This document shows positions 1 through 6,083 of a stretch of 64,000 nucleotides of DNA, in pieces. The notes below the pieces were generated by a model. It searched no databases. It saw only the letters and a program-made list of their open reading frames with translations, and was not told where the DNA came from. Each line of letters starts with the position of its first letter. Position 1 is the stretch's first letter. This DNA is from CAWKOH01 sp963851245 (GTDB lineage Bacteria; Actinomycetota; Acidimicrobiia; Acidimicrobiales; Palsa-688): contig CAWKOH010000004.1 in NCBI GenBank assembly GCA_963851245.1, positions 558,001 to 622,000 of the forward strand, given 5' to 3'. The position numbers and the translations under genes were made by a program.

Positions 1-386
1 ACGTTGCGGTGGAACACCGTGCGGGCCGGATCGAGGTCGCGCGAGCGGTGCACGACCGCGTTGCTCAGTCGAGGGTGGGCGGGTCGCGGCACGGTCACGC
101 ACGGAACCCGGGGTGGGGTCCGTCCGGTCAGATCCCACAGCCAGGCCGCCGATTCGTGAGATGCGACAGCCTGGGGACCGGCAGCCAGGCAGGCGCCCAG
201 GGCGCACTGCTCAAACGTCGGCGGAACCGACCGGAGCCGGTACACGCCCCGGTGCACGATCTCCCATTCGCCAGTAGCCAGCTTCCGCTCGATCTGGGCA
301 CGAGAGAGGCCCAGTCGCAGCGCCTGATCTCGGTGGATCAGTCCATGCTGGGCCCGGAATATCGCCGCCAAAGAACTATAGAGCAT
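1..386 (-). CDS. AbiEi/DUF559-type antitoxin-like protein, partial (3' end outside window)
   Basis: The minus strand reads from an ATG at 386 without a stop to the window edge, giving about 128 residues. It has an N-terminal winged-helix-like segment (AQHGLIHRDQALRLGLSRAQ) followed by WEIVHRGVYRL, SHESAAWLWDL and VVHRSRDLDPARTV. This order is typical of actinobacterial proteins labelled type IV toxin-antitoxin AbiEi N-terminal domain, which usually end in a DUF559 nuclease-like domain. That C-terminal half lies beyond the window and cannot be checked. The next upstream ATG, at 396, meets a stop after two codons, so 386 is the likely start. A palindromic repeat (416-494) sits just upstream. 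No partner toxin gene is visible. The family call is from motif recognition only. Confidence 0.7.
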   Translation of the reverse strand, partial: MLYSSLAAIFRAQHGLIHRDQALRLGLSRAQIERKLATGEWEIVHRGVYRLRSVPPTFEQCALGACLAAGPQAVASHESAAWLWDLTGRTPPRVPCVTVPRPAHPRLSNAVVHRSRDLDPARTVFHRN

Positions 387-415
387 GCTATTTCATGCTA
401 TACCAGTGATCCAAG

Positions 416-494
416 TGGGTCCATAACTTCTTTCTGGGACTACATTTACCTCTCAGGGCGGTACAAGTCGTCCCAGAAAGCGTTTTGGGGGCCA
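416..494. repeat. 79-nt palindromic repeat, copy A
   Basis: First of two copies of an intergenic element; the other is at 42430-42508. The copies align without gaps at about 58 of 79 positions. A perfect 10-bp inverted repeat (TTTCTGGGAC at 431-440, GTCCCAGAAA at 470-479) encloses a weaker inner hairpin at 448-462. Outer arms (TGGGTCC and GGGGCCA) are partly complementary. In copy B the stem pair T435-A475 becomes C-G, a compensatory change. The element lies between the AbiEi-like gene and the ArsR gene. It could be a REP- or MITE-like sequence, or a transcribed hairpin. Confidence 0.7.
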
Positions 495-601
495 GAATGA
501 CGCTCCGGGGACCGGGGGACGACTGCCTGGGCTGTCTTCGCCGGCGCATACCGCCCCGCGGGCGGAGACCACCGACCCCAAGCGTCCGGTTCCCGGCGCG
601 G

Positions 602-1024
602 TCAGCTCTGGTCCTGGCGCAGGTGCTCGGTCAGGGCCGCCAGCCGATTGTCCCAACGCTCTCCCACGTCGGCCAACCAGGCGGTGGCTTGGTGGAGCCG
701 TTCGGGGACCACGCCGTACAGAACCTGGCGGCCGTGCCGCTCCGAACGCAACAAACCCGCCGCCGACAGAGCCCCCAGGTGCTTGACCACCGCCTGGCGC
801 GACACCGAGTAGCCGCTGGCCAGATCGGTGGCGCTCAGAGGACCCTGAGTCGAGAGCTGATCGAGCAGCCGGCGTCTGGTGGGGTCGGCCAGGGCGGTGA
901 AAACCTGGTCGGCACCGCCGCCGGCCTCGCCGGCACCCCCGCCGCCATTCTCGCCGACTCCAGCCTCGGCCCCTCCGACGCCGGCGCCATCCACTGCAGC
1001 GGCCCGGTCGTCAGACCGAGGCAC
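602..1024 (-). CDS. ArsR-family transcriptional regulator
   Basis: A 140-residue protein with a Gly/Ala-rich N-terminal tail of about 38 residues, then a compact winged helix: FTALADPTRRRLLDQLS, the recognition region SVSRQAVVKHLGAL, and the wing segment LLRSERHGRQVLYGV. There are no clear metal-binding cysteines, so it belongs to the non-metal ArsR/SdpR-like group usually paired with SRPBCC (AHSA1) genes. It overlaps the upstream SRPBCC gene by 14 nt, so the two are co-transcribed and translationally coupled. Two 18-bp palindromes upstream of the operon (1518-1535, 1560-1577) fit an autoregulatory operator of this family. The true start may be an internal codon nearer the domain. Confidence 0.88.
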   Translation of the reverse strand: MPRSDDRAAAVDGAGVGGAEAGVGENGGGGAGEAGGGADQVFTALADPTRRRLLDQLSTQGPLSATDLASGYSVSRQAVVKHLGALSAAGLLRSERHGRQVLYGVVPERLHQATAWLADVGERWDNRLAALTEHLRQDQS

Positions 1025-1490
1025 TAGCGCAGGCCGCCGCCGACAGCTCGATCCAGGCTCCGGCGACGCGATCGTCCCACCGGGTCCAGGAAATGGACGA
1101 GTCCTCTGCTCTCAGTCCCGCCCGCTCTGACCCGGCCGACCCCGACCAGCCCCCGGGCGGTGGCGGGCTGACCTCGTGCACCTCACGCTCCTGGATGGTC
1201 AACCGGCTCCCGTCCTCCGTGGGCTCGATCAGGTAGGTCACCTCTGACTCGTCCGACTCCGGCGCGCTTTCCGTCCACCACCGGTAGCGCAAGTACCGGC
1301 CTGGCCGCACGGCCTCGACTCGCCCTTCCCGACCCGCGCTGCCGTCGGCTGGGCGAAAACGAAGGGGGGCGCCCTCCCGCAGCTCCCAGTCGATCCGGCC
1401 GCCGAACCAGCCGTCGGCCTGATCCGGGTCGGTGAGCGCGTCCCAGAGGCGGTCCTGATCAACCGGAAGAATCACTTGGCGTCGGAGCAC
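1011..1490 (-). CDS. SRPBCC / AHSA1-like protein
   Basis: About 160 residues with the AHSA1-type START-like fold pattern: VDQDRLWDALTDPDQADGWF near the N-terminus, then a beta-rich region (EGAPLRFRP, YLRYRWW, VTYLIEPTEDGSRLTIQE) and a C-terminal helix (WDDRVAGAWIEL). The GTG at 1490 is preferred because GGGGAGG lies 6 nt upstream and the domain begins directly after it. An in-frame extension to 1583 would run through the operator palindromes. The gene is first in an operon with the ArsR gene. Such ArsR-SRPBCC pairs are common, but their ligands are mostly unknown, so no substrate is proposed. Confidence 0.82.
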   Translation of the reverse strand: MLRRQVILPVDQDRLWDALTDPDQADGWFGGRIDWELREGAPLRFRPADGSAGREGRVEAVRPGRYLRYRWWTESAPESDESEVTYLIEPTEDGSRLTIQEREVHEVSPPPPGGWSGSAGSERAGLRAEDSSISWTRWDDRVAGAWIELSAAACASASV

Positions 1491-1517
1491 GTCCGCCTCC
1501 CCGGGAAAATAGGTAAT

Positions 1518-1535
1518 TGCAACTCCATAGTTGCA
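1518..1535. promoter_or_regulatory. ArsR-type operator, site 1
   Basis: Inverted repeat TGCAACTCCATAGTTGCA: 7-bp perfect arms around CCAT. It lies 28 bp upstream of the SRPBCC GTG start at 1490. It shares the half-site TGCAAC with site 2, 42 bp away start to start (about four helical turns). The half-site and spacing are typical of ArsR-family dimers. Binding by the adjacent ArsR protein is inferred. Confidence 0.65.
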
Positions 1536-1559
1536 CATCGGTCCACCATAGGCGTAGTC

Positions 1560-1577
1560 TGCAACCGTACGGTTGCA
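1560..1577. promoter_or_regulatory. ArsR-type operator, site 2
   Basis: Perfect 18-bp palindrome TGCAACCGTACGGTTGCA, ending 23 bp before the clpP start at 1601. It is a close variant of site 1. Because it lies next to clpP rather than the SRPBCC gene, the same regulator may act in both directions. Confidence 0.65.
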
Positions 1578-1600
1578 CATCACGACCTGGAGCGTGCCTC

Positions 1601-2287
1601 ATGAGCTATCTCGTCCCTACGGTTATCGAGCAGACCTCGCGCGGAGAGAGGGCCTACGACATCTACTCCCGGCTCCTGCGGGATCGCATCGTGGTGTTGG
1701 GCACGGAGATCAACGACACCAGCGCCAACCTTCTCACCGCTCAGCTGCTCTTCCTTGAGGCCGAGGATCATGAGCAGGACATCTCGCTCTACATCAACAG
1801 TCCCGGCGGTTCGGTCACGGCCACTCTGGGGATCTACGACACCATGCAGATCATCCGGCCCCAGGTGTCCACGATCTGCATGGGCATGGCGGCGTCGGGT
1901 GCGGCCGTCCTGCTGTCAGGCGGGGCGCCCGGCAAACGTATGGCGCTGCCCAACTCGCGGGTCCTCATCCATCAACCCCACGGAGGAGCCCAGGGGCAGG
2001 CGGTGGACATCGAGATCCAGGCCCGCGAGATGGCTTTCATGCGCCGGCGCATCGACGAGATCCTGGCCTTCCACACCGGCCAGCCCATCGAGCAGGTGGC
2101 CAGGGACACCGACCGCGACTACATCCTCGGCGCCGCGGAGGCGGTGTCCTACGGGCTCGTCGACGAGATCCTGACCGCCCGGCGCGGTCTGGCCGCCGCG
2201 CCGCTCACCGCCCTGCCGGAACCGGGGGGCCAGGACGGGCAGGCGGTCGCCCGATCCCGGGCGGCGGGCTCAATCGGTTCCTCGTAG
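1601..2287 (+). CDS. clpP: ATP-dependent Clp protease proteolytic subunit
   Basis: A 228-residue serine peptidase subunit of the cytosolic Clp protease, which degrades proteins delivered by ClpX or ClpC. The catalytic triad is visible: Ser99 in GMAASGA, His124 in VLIHQPHGG and an Asp in RDTDRDY. INSPGG near residue 66 and the YGLVDEIL ending match the family. The ATG at 1601 gives the usual N-terminus (SYLVPTVIEQTSRGERAYD) and has GGAG 8 nt upstream; the frame stays open to 1517 but that stretch crosses the operators. The C-terminus runs about 25 residues past the core and is low-complexity. The gene is alone here: no second clpP and no clpX is adjacent. Confidence 0.95.
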   Translation: MSYLVPTVIEQTSRGERAYDIYSRLLRDRIVVLGTEINDTSANLLTAQLLFLEAEDHEQDISLYINSPGGSVTATLGIYDTMQIIRPQVSTICMGMAASGAAVLLSGGAPGKRMALPNSRVLIHQPHGGAQGQAVDIEIQAREMAFMRRRIDEILAFHTGQPIEQVARDTDRDYILGAAEAVSYGLVDEILTARRGLAAAPLTALPEPGGQDGQAVARSRAAGSIGSS

Positions 2288-2362
2288 GGCCGCCGGGCGG
2301 CTACCGTCGCCGCCTGTGAGCGTGCTTGCGGAGCTCGATCGGCGGACCCGGGTGGTGGGCCG

Positions 2363-2863
2363 ATGAGCAACGGATTCAAGATTCTGGTGCTCCTGCACAT
2401 CCTCTGTGTCATCGGGGGCTTCGGCGCCGTCGCCTACAACGCCTTGTACCTGAGCCTCGCCCAACGCCGGCCGGGAGGAGGGACCGGCGCCGTGATCGAC
2501 GTCAACACCCTCGTATCGGGTTTCGCCGAGCTGCTGATCTACGCCGCTTTGCTGTTCGGGATCGGGGCCGTGGCGGCCAGTCGCTCGACCATCAAGTTCA
2601 GCGACGCCTGGGTCTCAGCCGCCTTCGCCGTCTATCTGGTCGACGTCGGCATCCTGCACGGATGGATCAAGCGCTACCAGCGCGAGTACTCGTCCGTCGT
2701 GACCCGTCTCGAGAGTGGCGCCGCCGGCGCGGAGGGGGGACCGGTGGAAGTCGAAGTGGCCCAACTGAAGCATCTCGAGCGGCGGATCAGCCTGGGCTGG
2801 GGTGTTTTCAACCTGCTCGTCGTTGCCGCCGTGTACCTGATGGTCTTCAAGCCGGGGGGCTGA
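2363..2863 (+). CDS. Four-helix integral membrane protein (DUF2269-like)
   Basis: A 166-residue hydrophobic protein with four predicted membrane helices: residues about 5-27 (ILVLLHILCVIGGFGAVAYN), 50-70 (LLIYAALLFGIGAVAA), 80-100 (WVSAAFAVYLVDVGILHGWI) and 140-162 (LGWGVFNLLVVAAVYLMVF). A charged loop separates helices 3 and 4. The topology resembles DUF2269 proteins of unknown function; this is a shape match only. It ends 8 nt before the next gene, so they probably share a transcript. Confidence 0.7.
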   Translation: MSNGFKILVLLHILCVIGGFGAVAYNALYLSLAQRRPGGGTGAVIDVNTLVSGFAELLIYAALLFGIGAVAASRSTIKFSDAWVSAAFAVYLVDVGILHGWIKRYQREYSSVVTRLESGAAGAEGGPVEVEVAQLKHLERRISLGWGVFNLLVVAAVYLMVFKPGG

Positions 2864-2871
2864 AACCGCCG

Positions 2872-3678
2872 ATGCATCCCATCGAGCACCTGCGCTACGT
2901 AGCCCGGGCGACCGGGGCCGATCCCGCAGTAGTGGCTCGCGAGGCTGCCGCCGCCTTGGCCGACATGGCCCGCCTCGAGCCGGCGGGTCTGGTACCGGCG
3001 TGCCGGCGGTTGATAGAACGCCACGTGGTCTCCGGGCCGGTGTGGTGGATGTCGGCTCGCATCCTCGGAGCGGATGATCCGGTTCAGACCGCCCGGGCGG
3101 TCAGGTTGGAGCTGGCGGCCGATGAGACCGACCAACACCTCGCCTCGGCTCTTCCTGACAGTGCCACGGTGCTGCTGGTCGGCTGGCCCGACATCTGCAG
3201 TGCGGCCCTGCGCAGCCGAGGCGATGCGGAAGTACTCGTGGTCGACTCCGGTGGCGAAGGAGGCCCCTTGGTCAGGCGTCTGGACGCAGCGGGCAGCGAG
3301 GCCAGCCTGGTGCCGGATTCCGGGGTGGGGCCGGCGGCGGCGGTGTCGGATCTCGTCCTCGTCGAAGCCCTCGTCGCCGCACCCGCCGGCGTGATGGCGG
3401 CTCCGGGTTCCCTGGCCGCCGCCGCGGTGGCCGCCCACTCGCGGATCCCGGTTTGGGCCGTCACGGGTGTGGGCCGGGTTCTGCCGCCGCGACTGTGGGA
3501 AGCCATGGCGGCGCGACTCGACCAGTCCGGTCACGAGCCCTGGGAACGTGCGGCCGAGATGGTCGGTGCCGACCTGATCAGCCAGGTGATAGGCCCGGAT
3601 GGGGCATCCGATACCGAGTGCGGGCTGGCGGCGGCGACCTGCCCGGCTGCGCCCGAGCTGTTCCGACCGGCCGGATAG
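2872..3678 (+). CDS. eIF2B alpha/beta/delta-like (methylthioribose-1-phosphate isomerase-related) protein
   Basis: A 268-residue cytosolic protein. The helical N-terminal third (LRYVARATGADPAVVAREAA) is followed by a Rossmann-like half (ATVLLVGWPDICSAAL, AEVLVVDSGG, LVLVEALVAAPAGVMAAPGS, RIPVWAVTGVGRVLP). This layout is that of the eIF2B-like/MtnA superfamily, which holds ribose-1,5-bisphosphate and methylthioribose-1-phosphate isomerases. The catalytic residues of those enzymes cannot be assigned by eye, so no reaction is claimed. The ATG at 2872 follows the membrane-protein stop by 8 nt. The stop region is repeated downstream as a 13-bp tandem array. Confidence 0.6.
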   Translation: MHPIEHLRYVARATGADPAVVAREAAAALADMARLEPAGLVPACRRLIERHVVSGPVWWMSARILGADDPVQTARAVRLELAADETDQHLASALPDSATVLLVGWPDICSAALRSRGDAEVLVVDSGGEGGPLVRRLDAAGSEASLVPDSGVGPAAAVSDLVLVEALVAAPAGVMAAPGSLAAAAVAAHSRIPVWAVTGVGRVLPPRLWEAMAARLDQSGHEPWERAAEMVGADLISQVIGPDGASDTECGLAAATCPAAPELFRPAG

Positions 3679-3743
3679 CCCGGCCTGATAGCCCCACCGA
3701 ATAGCCCGGCCAGGTAGCCCGGCCGGGCTAGCCGGCGGGGTAG
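3666..3743. repeat. 13-bp tandem array repeating the gene's stop-codon end
   Basis: Six imperfect units, each ending in TAG, start with the last codons of the eIF2B-like gene. TAG triplets begin at 3676, 3689, 3702, 3715, 3729 and 3741 (spacings 13, 13, 13, 14, 12). A typical unit is CCCGGCCTGATAG. Because 13 is not a multiple of 3, the first three stops fall in three different frames. The fourth and fifth units also form a TAGCCCGGCCGGGCTA hairpin. Confidence 0.75.
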
Positions 3744-3754
3744 TTTGGGCGGCC

Positions 3755-4939
3755 GTGCCCGACGGCGATCTCATCCAGGACTACCTCTTCCTCGGGCTGG
3801 CTCTCGGCCGTCACATCGAGGGATTCGTCGATGCCTACTACGGGCCGCCCGAACTGGCGGCGAGGGCCGCGTCCCAGCCCCCCTTGGCGCCGGCCGAACT
3901 GGTGGAACGAGCCCGGCGGCTCCTGGCCGATTTGGCGGCGACCGGCGACCTGGCCGCCGAACGGCGACAGTGGCTCACCGCCCAGGTGCGCGGCTTGCAC
4001 ACGTCGGCCCGGAAGCTGGCGGGTGAGCCGATCGGCTACATCGACGAGATCGAAGCCTGCTACGGCGTGCGGCCCAGCTTCGTGCCCGAGGACGAGTTCG
4101 CCGAAGCGCACAACCGCCTGGACCGCGCCCTGCCCGGGGACGGGCCCCTGGCCGATCGCTACATCGCCTGGCGGGAGGCTCAAGTGGTTCGCCCCGAGAT
4201 CCTCGGCCGGGCGGTCCAGTCCCTGGCCGGCGACTTCCGGGATCGCACTCGCACCCTGTTCGGTCTGCCCGAGGGCGAACACGTCGAGTTCGAGATGGTG
4301 GACGGCAAACCGTGGTCCGGCTTCAACTACTACATGGGGGATCTCCGGAGCCGGGTCGCTATAAACCTGGACCTGCCGGTGCTTTCCCCGGGACTCGGCA
4401 CCCTGGTTGCCCACGAGTCCTATCCCGGCCACCACACCGAGCACTGCCGCAAGGAGGCCGGCCTGGTCCGCCGCCAGCACCAGGACGAGGAGTCGATCTT
4501 CCTGGTGGGAACGCCGCAGTGCCTGATCGCCGAAGGGCTGGCGGACCTGGGCCTGGAGATGGTGGCAGGAGAGCGCCCCGAGCCACTCCTGGCCGAGCAC
4601 TTTCGGCCGTTGGGAATCCCCTACGACGCCGGCGTCGTCGCTGAGGTGTCGGTAGCGAGTGAGGCGCTGGGCGCCGTTCGAGGGAACGCCGCCATCCTCC
4701 TGCACGATCGTGGCCGCACGGTGGACGAGGCGACGTCATACGTGGAGCGGTGGGCCCTCGCCCCCAGGGTTCGGGCCAGCAAGGCCATGCAGTTCGCCAC
4801 CGACCCCACCTGGCGGGCGTACGTCTTCTGCTACATCGATGGGCTTCGCGTGTGCCGGGAGTATGTGAAGGGAGTACCGGCCCGTTTCGAGCGCCTCGTG
4901 ACCGAGCAGTTGGTTCCTTCACAACTGGTGGCGGCCTGA
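3755..4939 (+). CDS. DUF885-family putative metallopeptidase
   Basis: A 394-residue protein starting at GTG 3755. Near residue 220 it carries VAHESYPGHHTEH, a variant of the HEA(x)PGHH zinc-binding motif of DUF885 proteins, followed by an acidic stretch (QHQDEESIFLVGTPQCLIAEGLADLGLEMV) supplying the likely third ligand. The N-terminal 200 residues are helical. It is shorter than the 550-600 residues of many DUF885 members and has no signal peptide, so a cytosolic form is likely. Substrate unknown; the family includes carboxypeptidase-like enzymes. The last codons (LVAA-stop) are repeated downstream as a tandem array. Confidence 0.75.
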   Translation: MPDGDLIQDYLFLGLALGRHIEGFVDAYYGPPELAARAASQPPLAPAELVERARRLLADLAATGDLAAERRQWLTAQVRGLHTSARKLAGEPIGYIDEIEACYGVRPSFVPEDEFAEAHNRLDRALPGDGPLADRYIAWREAQVVRPEILGRAVQSLAGDFRDRTRTLFGLPEGEHVEFEMVDGKPWSGFNYYMGDLRSRVAINLDLPVLSPGLGTLVAHESYPGHHTEHCRKEAGLVRRQHQDEESIFLVGTPQCLIAEGLADLGLEMVAGERPEPLLAEHFRPLGIPYDAGVVAEVSVASEALGAVRGNAAILLHDRGRTVDEATSYVERWALAPRVRASKAMQFATDPTWRAYVFCYIDGLRVCREYVKGVPARFERLVTEQLVPSQLVAA

Positions 4940-5090
4940 CCGCCGGGCCCAACTGGTGGCGGCCTGACCGCCGGGCCCAACTGGTGGCGGCCTGACCGCC
5001 GGGCCCAACTGGTGGCGGCCTGACCCGCCGGGCCCAACTGGTGGCGGCCTGACCCGCCGGGCCCAACTGGTGGCGGCCTGACCCGCCGGG
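4922..5090. repeat. 28/29-bp tandem array repeating the 3' end of the DUF885 gene
   Basis: Six head-to-tail units, the first lying inside the gene and containing its TGA. Three 28-bp units (4922, 4950, 4978) are identical; two 29-bp units (5006, 5035) carry one extra C; a sixth (5064) is cut at 5090. Each starts CAACTGGTGGCGGCCTGA and contains a GGCGG/CCGCC hairpin. TGA triplets begin at 4937, 4965, 4993, 5021, 5050 and 5079, covering all three frames. The array fills the gap to the lyase gene and may act as serial terminators. Confidence 0.85.
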
Positions 5091-5141
5091 TCGACCCGCT
5101 TGGAACTGGTTCCCAGCGAAGCAGCGCCGTAGCATCCGGCT

Positions 5142-6083
5142 ATGTCCCAGCGCTCCAGACACCTGCCCCGACGTTCGTGCCACGCGGTCCCCGGCTCGAG
5201 CGAGCGGTTTCTTGCCAAGGCCCCATCGCTGGATGCGGACATGTTCTTCCTCGATCTGGAGGATGCGGTGGCTCCGTTGGAAAAGGAGGCAGCCCGGGCC
5301 AAGGTGGTGGCCGCCGTGCGCGAACAGGAGTGGGGAGACGCCGTCCTCTGCGTGCGGGTCAACGCCTGGGACACGAAGTGGACCTACGGCGATGTGATCG
5401 AAGTCGTCGGCCAGGCCGGCCCGCGGTTGGACGAAATCATGCTGCCCAAAGTCCAAAGCGCGGCCGAGGTGGCGGCCCTGGATCTGCTCCTCACCCAAGT
5501 CGAGGTCAACCACGGACTGCCTGCCGGCCACATCGGCATCGAAGCCCAGATCGAGACGGCCCGGGGCCTGATCAACGTGGAGGAGATCTGTGCCGCGTCA
5601 CCGCGCACCGAGACGGTGATCCTGGGACCTGTCGACTTCTCGGCTTCGATGGGTATGCCCTCCCTCTCGGGCGGGCTTCTCATCCCGGAGTATCCCGGGG
5701 ACTATTTCCACTACGTCTTCATGAAGATACTTATGGCCGGCCGGGCCAACGGTTTGCAGGTCATAGACGGTCCATACGTCAAGGTCCGTGACCCGGACGG
5801 CTTCCGTGAGTATGCCCGCCGTTCTCAGATTCTCGGTTACGACGGCAAGTGGAGCCTTCACCCCGATCAGGTCACCATCCTGAACGAGATCTTCTCTCCG
5901 ACGCAGGAACAGTTCGACAAGGCTCTGGACGTCCTCGACAGCTATCGCGAGGCGACCACCGAAGGAGAACGCAAGGGTGCCGTGATGTTCGGCGACGAGA
6001 TGATCGACGAGGCATCGCGCAAGGTGGCGGCCACGCTCGTCTCTCGCGGCGAGCGAGCCGGGATGAAGCGGAGCCCGCGCTAG
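5142..6083 (+). CDS. mcl: L-malyl-CoA / beta-methylmalyl-CoA lyase (HpcH/HpaI, CitE-like)
   Basis: A 313-residue TIM-barrel lyase. Motifs include RRSCHAVPGSSERFL near the start, MFFLDLEDAVAP (acidic metal and CoA site), VRVNAWDTKW, DEIMLPKVQ, IGIEAQIETARGL (conserved Glu), LGPVDFSASMGMP and KWSLHPDQV. Length and motifs match the actinobacterial lyase encoded with ethylmalonyl-CoA pathway genes better than the shorter CitE of about 270 residues. In that pathway it splits beta-methylmalyl-CoA to glyoxylate and propionyl-CoA. The convergent dehydrogenase overlaps its end by 4 nt and is the enzyme two steps earlier. Substrate choice is inferred from family and context. Confidence 0.85.
   Translation: MSQRSRHLPRRSCHAVPGSSERFLAKAPSLDADMFFLDLEDAVAPLEKEAARAKVVAAVREQEWGDAVLCVRVNAWDTKWTYGDVIEVVGQAGPRLDEIMLPKVQSAAEVAALDLLLTQVEVNHGLPAGHIGIEAQIETARGLINVEEICAASPRTETVILGPVDFSASMGMPSLSGGLLIPEYPGDYFHYVFMKILMAGRANGLQVIDGPYVKVRDPDGFREYARRSQILGYDGKWSLHPDQVTILNEIFSPTQEQFDKALDVLDSYREATTEGERKGAVMFGDEMIDEASRKVAATLVSRGERAGMKRSPR

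Noticed and set aside
3666..5090. Tandem arrays as CRISPR
   Set aside because: Units are 12-29 bp and directly adjacent with no variable spacers, and no cas genes are present.
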